Positions 55,215-64,000 of a stretch of DNA of 64,000 nucleotides are shown piece after piece (position 1 is the stretch's first letter; every line of letters starts with the position of its first letter). Source of the DNA: Mucilaginibacter pedocola. Lineage in GTDB: Bacteria; Bacteroidota; Bacteroidia; Sphingobacteriales; Sphingobacteriaceae. The position numbers were made by a program, and so were the translations under genes. Where the stretch lies: NCBI RefSeq assembly GCF_002013915.1, contig NZ_MBTF01000012.1, forward strand, positions 186,001-250,000, written 5' to 3'. The notes beneath the pieces were generated by a model. It had not been told where the DNA came from, searched no databases, and saw nothing but the letters and a program-made list of their open reading frames with translations.

Positions 55215-56729
55215 ATGCACACTACTATGAAGTTTAACTTAAAAAAATACCGGGTTGGTTTATTAGTACTGACCCTTGCGGCCCCGCTTGGCAGCTGCAG
55301 AAAATACCTCGACGAGGAAAACAAAGGCAACTTTGTGAAAGATAACTACTTCACAACCGAATCGCAGGCGCGCACTTTTGTGAATGGTATATACACATCG
55401 CTATACATGTTCCAAAATGGCGATGCTTATGGCGAAAGCCCTTTTATTACGCTTGAACTGTTTGCAGGGCACGCTACATCGCTGGGCCAAAGCGTAAACA
55501 ACAGGGCGGTAATACTTAACACCACCAGTTCGGTAAACCCCGGTTTCCAAACCGTTTGGGCCAACAGCTACAATGCCATTTCTAACGCCAACATCGCGAT
55601 AGCAAACATCCCGAATATCGCCATGCCCGATGCCACTAAAAAGGCGCTGCTGGGCGAGGCATACTTTCTTCGCGCGTTCTTTTACTTCCATTTAGTAAGG
55701 TTGTATGGGGATGTGCCTTTGATAACCGAACCCGTGGCCATCAACAGCGAGAACCTGTACCCTACCCGCACACCTTATGCAGATGTTTATGCACAAATAG
55801 TAAGCGACCTGCAGGCCGCTAAAGTATCGGGCTTGCCCGATACCGACCAAACCGGCAAGGTATCATTAGGTGCGGTGCGCACATTATTGGGCAGCGTGTA
55901 TTTAACCATGGCAGGCTTCCCCATGAACAAACCTGAGAACTACGCTTTGGCCGCGCAGGAAGTACAGCCGGTTTTAACACAATACACACTGTTTGATAAT
56001 TACGATTACCTGCACGATAATGCCCACAAAAATATGGGCGAGCTTATCTTCCAGATAAACTACCTGGTGGGCGTGCGCGAGAATGCTATACCGCAGCTAA
56101 CCCTGCCATTTAACCTGCAGGTAGGTGCCTACGGCGACCACCTGGGCGCTATGATACCTACTAACGAGTTTTTTGCCAGCTACGAAGCCGGTGACAAACG
56201 TACCGAGGAAAGGCAATTCTACTTCAGCAGCTACCCTAAGGATAAAGAGCCGGCAACCATCATCCAGTTCGGCGAACATGCGCTATACAAATACTTCCAC
56301 GTAGAGAGCGCCCTGGGTAACGGCAAAAGCGACGAGAACTTCACTCTACTGCGTTTACCCGAAGCCATGCTGATATACGCCGAAGCCAGCAACGAGGCTG
56401 AAAGCGGGCCTAATGCTACCGCTTACGCACAAATAAATGCCATCAGGGCGCGTGCAAAGCTGGCACCTTTAAGCGGGCTATCGCAATCCGCTTTCCGCGA
56501 GGCCGTTTGGCGCGAACGCTACCACGAACTGGCCTACGAGGATAAAGCCTACTTTGACATACAGCGCACGCATAAAATATATAAAGTGAGCGACAGCACT
56601 TTTGGCGATGCTACTTCAACTGCCAATGAGCAGGGCGTAACCATGAAACAGCAGTATTACCTGTGGCCAATACCGCAGCGCGAAATGAATACCAACACTA
56701 AGCTCACCCAAAACCCCGGGTGGCAATAA
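55215..56729 (+). CDS. SusD/RagB-type glycan-binding lipoprotein
   Basis: A 504-residue lipoprotein (lipobox LGS-C near residue 28; an alternative ATG at 55227 would give a better signal peptide). It has the SusD TPR-like core: NANIAIANIPNI, GEAYFLRAFFYFHLVRLYGDVPLI, MLIYAEASNEA, INAIRARAKLAPL, FREAVWRERYHELAYEDKAYFDIQRT and the C-terminal LWPIPQREMNTNTKLTQNPGW. It caps the SusC transporter 15 bases upstream and captures the glycan. A terminator follows. Confidence 0.95.
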   Translation: MHTTMKFNLKKYRVGLLVLTLAAPLGSCRKYLDEENKGNFVKDNYFTTESQARTFVNGIYTSLYMFQNGDAYGESPFITLELFAGHATSLGQSVNNRAVILNTTSSVNPGFQTVWANSYNAISNANIAIANIPNIAMPDATKKALLGEAYFLRAFFYFHLVRLYGDVPLITEPVAINSENLYPTRTPYADVYAQIVSDLQAAKVSGLPDTDQTGKVSLGAVRTLLGSVYLTMAGFPMNKPENYALAAQEVQPVLTQYTLFDNYDYLHDNAHKNMGELIFQINYLVGVRENAIPQLTLPFNLQVGAYGDHLGAMIPTNEFFASYEAGDKRTEERQFYFSSYPKDKEPATIIQFGEHALYKYFHVESALGNGKSDENFTLLRLPEAMLIYAEASNEAESGPNATAYAQINAIRARAKLAPLSGLSQSAFREAVWRERYHELAYEDKAYFDIQRTHKIYKVSDSTFGDATSTANEQGVTMKQQYYLWPIPQREMNTNTKLTQNPGWQ

Positions 56730-56751
56730 TTTTACAATATTATTTAAGCAT

Positions 56752-56780
56752 AAAAGACTGGCAATCCCCGCCAGTCTTTT
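56752..56780 (+). terminator. Terminator between SusD and GH92
   Basis: The perfect 11-bp stem AAAAGACTGGC (56752-56762) / GCCAGTCTTTT (56770-56780) closes the SusCD transcript. The GH92 gene 45 bases on may therefore have its own promoter or depend on read-through. Confidence 0.8.
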
Positions 56781-56825
56781 ATATTTACCGCCGGTTTACT
56801 TCTATCCTTTATTTTTTAATTGTTT

Positions 56826-59114
56826 ATGAAAAAAAGTTTGCTGTTTTTAAGCACAGTTTTACTGGCAACATCTGCCATGGCTCAAAGGCCGCCTGCACCC
56901 AAAATTACCGACCCCGTTGAATGGATAAACCCGCTGATGGGTACCCAAAGCAAATACGACCTGAGTAATGGTAACACCTACCCTGCTGTGGCCGTACCAT
57001 GGGGTATGAACTTTTGGACGCCACAAACCGGCCGCATGGGCGACGGATGGCAGTACACTTACGATGCCTATAAAATAAATGGCTTTAAGCAAACCCACCA
57101 GCCATCGCCATGGATGAACGATTATGGCCAGTTTGCCATTATGCCATCTACTCATAAGCTAACGGTAACACAGAAAGGCCGCGAGAGCTGGTTCTCGCAC
57201 AAAACCGAAATTGCAAAACCATATTACTACAGCGTTTACCTTGCCGACCACGATGTAACTACCGAAATTACCGCAACCGAGCGTGCGGCACAATTCAGGT
57301 TTACGTTCCCGAAATCGGATAGCTCGCACATTGTTATCGATGCTTTTGATAAAGGATCGTACATAAAAGTACTGCGCGGCGAAAACAAGATCGTAGGCTA
57401 CTCTACCAAGTACGCCCGCGGCCCGTTAAAGAACTTCAAAAATTGGTTTGTTATTTATGTAGATAAACCGATCACCTTGGCACAAGTATATGCCGATAGC
57501 GTATTGTCATCGGGTAACGAAATAACCGACAAGCACGTTAGCGCGCTTATTGCTTTCAGCACCAAAGCGGGCGAAAAAGTAAACCTGCGCGTAGCTTCAT
57601 CATTCATCAGCTTAGAACAAGCCGAACTGAACCTGCAGCGCGAAGTTGGTAAAAACAGCTTCGATGCTACCTGCGCGGCCGGCAAAGCTACCTGGAACAA
57701 AACGCTTAGCCGTTTATCAATAGAAGGCGGTTCGGTTGACCAGGCACGTACCTTCTACTCTTGCTTGTACCGCATGCTGTTCTTCCCGAACAAGATGTAC
57801 GAGCTGGATGCTAAGAACCAACCTATACACTGGAGCGCTCAGGATGGCAATGTTCACCCGGGCTACAAATTTGCAGGTACCGGTTTCTGGGATACTTTCC
57901 GTGCCCTGTACCCTTTCCTGAACTTGGTTTACCCATCTATCAACAAAGAGATGCAGGCAGGTTTAGCTAACGATTATAAAGAAGGCGGCTGGTTGCCTGA
58001 GTGGAGCAGCCCGGGCTATTCGGATGTAATGGTGGGTAACAACTCTGCATCGGTAGTATCTGATGCTTATTTGAAAGGCCTGCGTGGTTATGATATTAAC
58101 ACCCTTTACGAAGCTTTGATACATGGCGCTAATAACGATGGGCCAAACGCATCGGGCCGCGATGGTGTAGAATACTACAACCAATTAGGCTACGTACCTT
58201 ACGATGTAAAAATAAACGAGAACGCCGCCCGTACTTTAGAGTACGCCTACGACGATTTCACCATCTACAAATTGGGTAAAGCCTTGGGCAAACCTGCTTC
58301 GGAAACCGACCTGTACAAACAACGCAGCCTGAACTACAAAAAACTGTTTGATACCCAAACCGGTTGGATGCGCGGTAAAAACAAAGATGGCAAATTCCAG
58401 AGCCCTTTCAATCCATTTAAATGGGGCGATGCTTTTACCGAAGGTAACAGCCTGCACTACACCTGGAGCGTTTTCCACGATATGAATGGCTTAATTGGCC
58501 TGATGGGTGGCAAAGAAAAATTTGTTGCCAAACTGGATTCGATATGGACCATGCCACCAATTTTTGATGATAGCTATTACGGCCAGGTGATACACGAGAT
58601 ACGCGAAATGCAAATAGCCGGTATGGGCCAATACGCGCACGGTAACCAGCCTATACAACACATGCCTTACCTGTACAACTATGCAGGCCAGCCATGGAAA
58701 ACCCAAACCCACGTACGCGATGTAATGAACAAACTATACAAAGCTACTCCTGACGGTTACTGCGGCGACGAGGATAACGGCCAAACCAGTGCCTGGTATG
58801 TATTTTCGGCAATGGGTTTTTACCCTGTATGCCCTGGCAGCGGCCAGTACGTTTTAGGCGCACCTTTGTTCAAAAAATTAACTTTGAATTTAGAGAACGG
58901 TAAACAAGTAGTAATAAACGCACCTGCTAACAGCGATGTTAACCGTTATGTAAGCACTTTAATGGTAAACGGTAAGCCATACAATCACAACTATTTAAAC
59001 CACACCGACCTGTTAAAAGGCGGCGTGTTGAATTTTGGCATGTCGGCTGCTCCAAACAAAACAAGGGGTACAAAGGTTGATGACGTACCTTACTCATTAT
59101 CGTTAGAGAAATAG
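56826..59114 (+). CDS. GH92 alpha-mannosidase
   Basis: A 762-residue secreted enzyme (signal peptide ending SAMAQ, residue 19) with the GH92 layout: N-terminal beta-sandwich (VEWINPLMGTQSKYDLSNGNTYPAVAVPWGMNFW) and an (alpha/alpha)6 barrel with GTGFWDTFRALYPFLNL, HGNQPIQHMPYLYNYAG and the catalytic GDEDNGQTSAWYVFSAMGFYP. Family members are calcium-dependent inverting exo-alpha-mannosidases. It is ordered after SusC/SusD, which points to use of alpha-mannosides. Linkage specificity cannot be read from the sequence. Confidence 0.93.
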   Translation: MKKSLLFLSTVLLATSAMAQRPPAPKITDPVEWINPLMGTQSKYDLSNGNTYPAVAVPWGMNFWTPQTGRMGDGWQYTYDAYKINGFKQTHQPSPWMNDYGQFAIMPSTHKLTVTQKGRESWFSHKTEIAKPYYYSVYLADHDVTTEITATERAAQFRFTFPKSDSSHIVIDAFDKGSYIKVLRGENKIVGYSTKYARGPLKNFKNWFVIYVDKPITLAQVYADSVLSSGNEITDKHVSALIAFSTKAGEKVNLRVASSFISLEQAELNLQREVGKNSFDATCAAGKATWNKTLSRLSIEGGSVDQARTFYSCLYRMLFFPNKMYELDAKNQPIHWSAQDGNVHPGYKFAGTGFWDTFRALYPFLNLVYPSINKEMQAGLANDYKEGGWLPEWSSPGYSDVMVGNNSASVVSDAYLKGLRGYDINTLYEALIHGANNDGPNASGRDGVEYYNQLGYVPYDVKINENAARTLEYAYDDFTIYKLGKALGKPASETDLYKQRSLNYKKLFDTQTGWMRGKNKDGKFQSPFNPFKWGDAFTEGNSLHYTWSVFHDMNGLIGLMGGKEKFVAKLDSIWTMPPIFDDSYYGQVIHEIREMQIAGMGQYAHGNQPIQHMPYLYNYAGQPWKTQTHVRDVMNKLYKATPDGYCGDEDNGQTSAWYVFSAMGFYPVCPGSGQYVLGAPLFKKLTLNLENGKQVVINAPANSDVNRYVSTLMVNGKPYNHNYLNHTDLLKGGVLNFGMSAAPNKTRGTKVDDVPYSLSLEK

Positions 59115-59132
59115 TATTTGAATTATACCATC

Positions 59133-60299
59133 ATGAAATTATCAAGATCTTTATTCTGCCTTTTCATACTTTTAGCTGCATTCAGATCAATTTCATTTGC
59201 GCAGGATACCACCAAGGTAAAACCTGCTGTTACTACAACACCGGCGGTTACCCCCATAGTACCGGTAACCCCGGTGTTGTTAAGTACTTTAAGGCTGGGC
59301 ATAGCGGGTATGTCGCACGATCATGTGAACGGCATCCTGAGCGATTACCAGCAGGGAAAAGTAATTATTGTGGGCATTGCCGAAACCGACAAAGCCCTGC
59401 GCACCAAATACAAGGAGCGCTACCACCTGCCCGATTCCATTTTTTACGACGACCTTAAAAAGATGTGCACAACCACCAAGCCCGATGCGGTTTTGGGCTA
59501 TAACCCGGTGGCAAAACATATTGATGTAGTGGAAACTTGTGCCCCCCTGGGCATTAGCGTGATGGTTGAAAAACCATTGGCCGCAACTTTGGCACAGGCC
59601 AAACGCATGGAGTTTTTGGCTTTGAAGTATTACATAAAACTGCTCACCAATTACGAAACAACCTGGTACCCCTCCTACCAGCATGTGTACAACATGGCAT
59701 CTAAAGATAGCATTGGCAACATTCGCAAAATGGTGGTGCACGATGGCCACCAGGGGCCAAAAGAAATTGGCTGCAGCAAAGAATTTTTAAGCTGGCTTAC
59801 CGACCCCGAACTGAATGGCGGCGGTGCCCTGATAGACTTCGGTTGCTACGGTGCCGACCTGATGACCTGGCTGATGGAAGGCCAAAGGCCGGTTGCCGTT
59901 ACAGCAGTGGCACGCCATTTTAAAATGAACGTGTACCCCAAGGTAGAAGATGATGTTAATATTGTGGTAGAATACCCCACCGCTACCGGTTTAATAGAAG
60001 CATCGTGGAACTGGCCCTTCTCTATAAAAGACCTGGAGGTGTTTGGTGATAAAGGTTACATGCACGCCTTCGACAAAAACAACACGCTCACCCGCGTAAA
60101 CGATGTGCAAACAAATGCCAACATAACTACGGCATTAGAAGCACCGTTGGATAACCCGGTAACCTACCTGCAAATGGTACTCAAAAATCGTTTGCTGGGC
60201 ATTAACGACCGCTCATCGTTAAAGTACAACATGATAGTGATGCAAATACTGGATGCCGCCAAAAGGTCCATCGCCGAAGGCAAACGCATTGTGCTTTAA
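59133..60299 (+). CDS. Exported Gfo/Idh/MocA-family oxidoreductase
   Basis: A 388-residue protein from the ATG at 59133 with a signal peptide (cleavage near SISFAQ, residue 24) and a Thr/Pro/Val-rich linker (25-50). A Rossmann domain (LRLGIAGMSHDH, about 53-64) carries the VEKPLA motif, and a C-terminal domain has GGGALIDFGCYGADLM. Gfo/Idh proteins oxidise or reduce sugars with NAD(P). An exported copy is unusual unless it keeps a bound cofactor, as in GFOR or GH109. It follows GH92 by 18 bases, so it may act on a mannose-derived product (inference). Confidence 0.82.
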   Translation: MKLSRSLFCLFILLAAFRSISFAQDTTKVKPAVTTTPAVTPIVPVTPVLLSTLRLGIAGMSHDHVNGILSDYQQGKVIIVGIAETDKALRTKYKERYHLPDSIFYDDLKKMCTTTKPDAVLGYNPVAKHIDVVETCAPLGISVMVEKPLAATLAQAKRMEFLALKYYIKLLTNYETTWYPSYQHVYNMASKDSIGNIRKMVVHDGHQGPKEIGCSKEFLSWLTDPELNGGGALIDFGCYGADLMTWLMEGQRPVAVTAVARHFKMNVYPKVEDDVNIVVEYPTATGLIEASWNWPFSIKDLEVFGDKGYMHAFDKNNTLTRVNDVQTNANITTALEAPLDNPVTYLQMVLKNRLLGINDRSSLKYNMIVMQILDAAKRSIAEGKRIVL

Positions 60300-60388
60300 T
60301 TCCTATTTTATTTATTAACAGTTAATAATATATACCTCAGAATTATATTATTTTAGCGCCCTGTAATTTATAATCAACCATCTCAGCT

Positions 60389-61300
60389 ATGTTAAAGCAG
60401 TTTTCGGCAGTGCTGCCGCTCCTCGTTTTCGGCATGATATCCTGCCAAAGCAAACCAACATCAACCGATAAAAAAGCCGACACCGCAGCGGTTACGCAAC
60501 AGAGCGAAGCTCCTGCAGCAGAAGTAAAGCTGGCTACCGGCCCGGTTGACAATGCAGCGGTGTTGGCCCGCAAACAAGTGCCTATCCTATGCTATCACCA
60601 AATACGCGATTGGAAAGCCACCGACAGCAAAAACGCAAAAGATTATATTGTACAGATAGCAGCCTTTAAAGAACACATAAAAATGCTGGCCGATAGCGGT
60701 TACCATACCATACTGCCCGATCAGCTATACAACTATTTAACAACCGGTGCGGCATTGCCTAAAAAACCCATCATGCTCACGTTTGATGATACCGATTTAG
60801 ACCAGTACACCATTGCTGCCCCTGAGCTGAAAAAGTACGGCTTTAAAGCAGTGTACTTTGTAATGACAGTATCGCTTGGCCGCCCGCATTACATGACGCC
60901 CGAAATGGTAAAAAGCCTATCGGATGCGGGTAACGTAATTGCCAGCCACACCTGGGACCACCACCGTGTTGACAAATACACCCACAATGGCGAATTAAAG
61001 ATAATTGGCAAAAACGGTAAGATCACAACAAAACCTGTTGACGATTGGGTTACCCAAATAGACAAGCCAACCAAAAAGCTGGAAGAAATAACCGGTAAAA
61101 AAATAGAGTACTTTGCTTATCCCTTCGGTATTTGGAAACCGCCTGTTTTGCCTGAATTGAATAAAAAAGGTTTCAGAATGGCATTCCAATTGGCCGATAA
61201 GCGCGACCCTAACTACCCGCTGTTAACCGTTCGCCGTATTTTGGATAGCGGTTACTGGAGCGCCAAAACATTGAGCAACAGCATCAGGAACAGTTTCTAA
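60389..61300 (+). CDS. Polysaccharide deacetylase (NodB-domain) lipoprotein
   Basis: A 303-residue lipoprotein (lipobox MIS-C20) with a low-complexity linker and a NodB homology domain: CYHQIRDW, PIMLTFDDTD (metal- and base-carrying motif) and SHTWDHHRV (zinc histidines), then AYPFGIW. Family members remove acetyl or other acyl groups from surface or dietary polysaccharides. It may process a substrate of the upstream PUL, but it has its own 89-base leader and could act on the cell's own glycans. Confidence 0.88.
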   Translation: MLKQFSAVLPLLVFGMISCQSKPTSTDKKADTAAVTQQSEAPAAEVKLATGPVDNAAVLARKQVPILCYHQIRDWKATDSKNAKDYIVQIAAFKEHIKMLADSGYHTILPDQLYNYLTTGAALPKKPIMLTFDDTDLDQYTIAAPELKKYGFKAVYFVMTVSLGRPHYMTPEMVKSLSDAGNVIASHTWDHHRVDKYTHNGELKIIGKNGKITTKPVDDWVTQIDKPTKKLEEITGKKIEYFAYPFGIWKPPVLPELNKKGFRMAFQLADKRDPNYPLLTVRRILDSGYWSAKTLSNSIRNSF

Positions 61301-61311
61301 CAACTCGCGTC

Positions 61312-61342
61312 AAATTTGTCAACTTTTCGAAAGTTGTCAAAT
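61312..61342. repeat. Short palindromic repeat (AACTTTCGAAAGTT type)
   Basis: ATTTGTCAACTTT and AAAGTTGTCAAAT flank a TCG centre, forming a near-perfect inverted repeat between the deacetylase and PhyH genes. Similar AACTTTCGAAAGTT palindromes are repeated in Sphingobacteriaceae genomes. It may also end transcription. Confidence 0.5.
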
Positions 61343-61358
61343 CTTCCAGGGAACGAAC

Positions 61359-62072
61359 ATGCAAGGATCTCATCTGCAAAATATCACTGATAACGGCTTT
61401 ACAGTTATCGAAGATGTTTATAGCAAGGACGAGATCCTTGCTGTTTTAAGGCACATCCGCGAAGCTGATACAGATAGCGACACTTTCCGTAAAAGCGCGG
61501 GGCTTTTCGCTATCCGCCAGTTCTTGAAAGAAGTGCCCGGTACTTCAAAAGTTATTTTTAATGATAGGTTGAGCCAAATCATTACTGAATTATTTGGCGA
61601 AGGCTACTTCGTAGTGAAATCCATCTATTTCGATAAACCCGAAGAATCTAACTGGTTTGTAGCCTGGCACCAGGATTTAACCATATCCGTAGATCAAAAA
61701 GTGGAACTGCCCGGCTTTGGGCCATGGACGGTGAAGCAAAACCAATTTGCCGTGCAGCCTCCTTTAAATATTCTCGAAGACAACTTTACCATCCGCATTC
61801 ACCTTGATGATGCCGACGAAGGTAATGGCGCTTTAAAGGTTGTACCCGGCTCACACCTCAAAGGCGTATACCGCCCCGAAACTATTGATTGGAACGCCGA
61901 AACCGAAACCACCTGCTGCGTTAAGGCCGGCGGCATCATGATCATGCGGCCGCTGCTGCTGCATGCCTCTAACCGCACTACCAATAGCAAACCGCGCAAA
62001 GTAATGCATATTGAGTTTAGCAGGGCTGCGCTGCCACAGGAAATTAACTGGGCAGAAAAAGCTGAGCTATAG
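61359..62072 (+). CDS. Phytanoyl-CoA dioxygenase (PhyH)-family protein
   Basis: A 237-residue cytoplasmic Fe(II)/2-oxoglutarate oxygenase-like protein: WHQDLT (HxD iron ligands, about 106-109), a IRIHLDDADEGNGALKVVPGSHLKG jelly-roll core and a distal histidine in LLLHASNRTTNSKPRKVMHIEFS with the 2-oxoglutarate arginine. Substrates of bacterial members are diverse and none can be inferred. Single gene. Confidence 0.85.
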   Translation: MQGSHLQNITDNGFTVIEDVYSKDEILAVLRHIREADTDSDTFRKSAGLFAIRQFLKEVPGTSKVIFNDRLSQIITELFGEGYFVVKSIYFDKPEESNWFVAWHQDLTISVDQKVELPGFGPWTVKQNQFAVQPPLNILEDNFTIRIHLDDADEGNGALKVVPGSHLKGVYRPETIDWNAETETTCCVKAGGIMIMRPLLLHASNRTTNSKPRKVMHIEFSRAALPQEINWAEKAEL

Positions 62073-62192
62073 GCTTTTGCTTTTATTCCTGTTAGTGATA
62101 TTTATTTACTTGCATAAAATCATCAATTTTTATTAGTAGTTTTATAATAACTACATTATCAACGCCTTCAAGCTAACATCTACCCGGCCTGC

Positions 62193-63608
62193 ATGAACGA
62201 AAAGATAGAGTTACTAAACCTTTTACACCAGCTGCAAAAGAGCGAGGAGAAATACCGCGAGCTTATTGAGCAGGCTTCGGATGCTATATATATCCTCGAC
62301 CACGACGGGTGCTTCACCAACGTGAACGAAAGCATGTGCAGCATGACGGGCTACACCCGCGAAGAACTGTTGGAAATGAATATTACGCAGCTGGTTGACC
62401 CCGAACAGTTAAAAACCGACCCGCTTAAATACGTTGCCCCCTCTGCCCCTGCCACTTCCACCGTACGCGAAAGGCGTTTTATGCGCAAAAACGGCGAAGT
62501 ATTTGAAGTAGAGGTAAATGTAAAAACCTTCCCCAACGACAGGGTGATGGTTATAGCCCGCGATGTTACCATACGCAAAGCTATGGAACAAGGGCTTACG
62601 GATGCCGAACTGAAATTCCGCACCATTGCCGAACGATCTATGGTAGGCATTTACATTGTGCAGCATGGTAAATTTAGTTATGTGAACCCGCGCTTTGCCG
62701 AAGTATTTGGTTACGAAATTTCGGAACTGGTGGGCCAGTATCCATCAGGCCTGATCATACACCCCGAACACCGCGATCATGTTAACGAAAGCATCCGTGC
62801 GCGTTTAGATGGAGAAATAGAAAGCGTGCATTACGAGACACGCGGCTTGCGGAAAGATGGCAGCCACAACTGGATCGAGTTTTACGGCAGCCGGGTGATC
62901 ATGAGCGGCGTACCATCAATTATTGGTACCATGCTGGATATTACCGAACGCAAGCATGCCGAAGAACTGATACAACGCGAAAAAGCAGCCTTGCTACGCA
63001 CCGAGGCCAACCTGCAAACCATCCTCAATAATACCGATACGGCCTACCTGCTGCTAAGTACCGAACTGCAGATAATAGAATATAATAACCTGGCGTTGGA
63101 CTATGCCGAAAAAGAATTTAATTACGACCCGGCCCTGAGCGCCAACCTGGTATCGCATATATTGCCCGAGCGCATGGGCAAATTCAGCGAGTACATTGCC
63201 ATGGTGCTTAATGGCGAAACCGTTAGTTACGAGATAAGCTTTCCGGATAGCGAGGGCGGCCATTTGTGGTACCATGTGCGCATGGTGCCCGTTGCCAACC
63301 GCGAAGGGAATATACTAGGGTTAGTATTGGCGGCTACAGATATAACCGACCGAAAGCGGTCCGAACAACATCTGCAACAAGCCTACCGCAATATACACCG
63401 CCATATAGAAAGCATAAAAGATATGGCCTGGAAGCAATCGCACCTTATCCGCAGCCCGCTGGCCAACCTGAAAGCATTGGTAGATATCCTAAAGGTAGAC
63501 CCAGCCGATTCGGTAGTGCTTAACTACATCTCCAGCGAATTAGAGCGGCTTGATACCGTGATCATCGAGATGAGTAACGAGGCGGATGCGCAAACGGTGT
63601 ATAAGTAG
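62193..63608 (+). CDS. Triple-PAS sensor with a histidine dimerisation helix but no ATPase domain
   Basis: A 471-residue soluble protein. It has PAS/PAC domains at about 14-128 (LIEQASDAIYILDHDGCFTNVN), about 140-255 (IAERSMVGIYIVQHGKFSYVNPRF) and about 275-400 (ILNNTDTAYLLLSTELQIIEYN), then a helical segment with QSHLIRSPLANLKALVDIL (about 418-436), where the histidine sits like the phospho-acceptor of HisKA-type kinases. The chain ends shortly after, with no HATPase_c domain. It may dimerise with, or accept phosphate from, a kinase encoded elsewhere. No receiver domain is linked. Confidence 0.82.
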   Translation: MNEKIELLNLLHQLQKSEEKYRELIEQASDAIYILDHDGCFTNVNESMCSMTGYTREELLEMNITQLVDPEQLKTDPLKYVAPSAPATSTVRERRFMRKNGEVFEVEVNVKTFPNDRVMVIARDVTIRKAMEQGLTDAELKFRTIAERSMVGIYIVQHGKFSYVNPRFAEVFGYEISELVGQYPSGLIIHPEHRDHVNESIRARLDGEIESVHYETRGLRKDGSHNWIEFYGSRVIMSGVPSIIGTMLDITERKHAEELIQREKAALLRTEANLQTILNNTDTAYLLLSTELQIIEYNNLALDYAEKEFNYDPALSANLVSHILPERMGKFSEYIAMVLNGETVSYEISFPDSEGGHLWYHVRMVPVANREGNILGLVLAATDITDRKRSEQHLQQAYRNIHRHIESIKDMAWKQSHLIRSPLANLKALVDILKVDPADSVVLNYISSELERLDTVIIEMSNEADAQTVYK

Positions 63609-63679
63609 GCTTTCTTAGGGCCCTAAATCGCCCTGCTTTTACCCCAAATCCCCTCTAAATTGAGTATCTTGCAGGTGCT

Positions 63680-64000
63680 ATGATGAATACCCAAGAGATC
63701 ATAACCATCACCATCGTTATCACCGCCGTTTTTGCCTACATCAATAAAAAATTTATTAAGTGGCCGCCTACTATTGGCGTTATGGTGCTATCGTTGCTGT
63801 GCTCCATTTTGTTGGCGGCCTTTGGTAATTCCAATTCGGCTTTATCAAAAAAAGCCATTCAACTGGCGGCCTCAGTAGATTTTAAGGATGTGCTGATGAA
63901 TTTTATGCTCAGCTTTCTATTGTTCGCAGGTGCCATCCACATTGATGCCAATGCCCTGCGTAAAGAGCGTTGGCCCATTATATTGTTAGCCACGGCCGGC
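63680..64000 (+). CDS. CPA1-type Na+(K+)/H+ antiporter, N-terminal part (cut by window edge)
   Basis: The frame opens at ATGATG (63680) and runs off the window after 107 residues. Three hydrophobic segments and the FMLSFLLFAGAIHIDANAL and ERWPIILLATAG stretches match the start of CPA1/NhaP-type antiporters, inner-membrane exchangers of sodium or potassium for protons. The catalytic residues lie beyond the window. Confidence 0.82.
   Translation, partial: MMNTQEIITITIVITAVFAYINKKFIKWPPTIGVMVLSLLCSILLAAFGNSNSALSKKAIQLAASVDFKDVLMNFMLSFLLFAGAIHIDANALRKERWPIILLATAG

Noticed and set aside
61359..62072. Link of the PhyH gene to the polysaccharide locus
   Set aside because: A palindromic repeat separates it from the deacetylase gene and no shared substrate is suggested.

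Overview
The window looks like chromosome of a Bacteroidota bacterium, most likely family Sphingobacteriaceae (Mucilaginibacter/Pedobacter-like). The evidence is a SusC/SusD pair behind an ECF sigma factor and FecR-type anti-sigma factor, GH92 and GH109 glycosidases, sensor kinases with periplasmic beta-propellers, -7 promoter boxes of the TAnnTTTG type, weak use of Shine-Dalgarno sites, and several families of intergenic palindromic repeats. Genus is inference; no rRNA is present.

Left end (1-8.5 kb): an amino-sugar, probably GalNAc, utilisation locus. A leftward operon carries galE, a secreted GH36-like alpha-galactosidase/GalNAcase, a NahK-like sugar kinase and the start of nagB. A CBM9-like protein, a LacI-family repressor and a divergent GH109 alpha-N-acetylgalactosaminidase follow. 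GTGTG...CACAC operators lie at all four promoters, so one repressor probably controls the whole locus and itself.

8.6-30.6 kb: the most unusual part. A rightward set encodes a propeller sensor kinase, a LuxR-type response regulator, an ECF sigma factor and a collagen-like lipoprotein. A leftward four-gene operon encodes a modular collagen-like lipoprotein, an outer-membrane beta-barrel, a 2406-residue TANFOR-domain protein and an FN3 protein. A paralogous response regulator/kinase pair follows it. An 18-bp palindrome (arms ATCAYAT/ATRTGAT) occurs at least four times in front of these regulators, always 22 bp upstream of a -7-like box, and a weaker copy lies upstream of the collagen operon. 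I read this as a two-component-controlled cell-surface assembly that I cannot match to a described system.

30.6-49.5 kb: mostly housekeeping and short accessory cassettes. These include an M13 peptidase, an SDR/SnoaL/Crp group, tRNA-Ser(GCU), a PgpH-like HD phosphodiesterase, an SPFH/unknown/ribbon-helix-helix cassette, a small-membrane-protein/methyltransferase/sulfatase cassette, a thiolase, a POT transporter, a dolichyl-phosphate-mannose-synthase-like glycosyltransferase and RuvB.

49.6-64 kb: a polysaccharide utilisation locus (ECF sigma, FecR, SusC, SusD, GH92 alpha-mannosidase, exported Gfo/Idh oxidoreductase) that suggests alpha-mannan or N-glycan use. It is followed by a polysaccharide deacetylase lipoprotein, a PhyH-type dioxygenase, a PAS protein that has a kinase dimerisation helix but no ATPase domain, and the start of a CPA1-type cation/proton antiporter.
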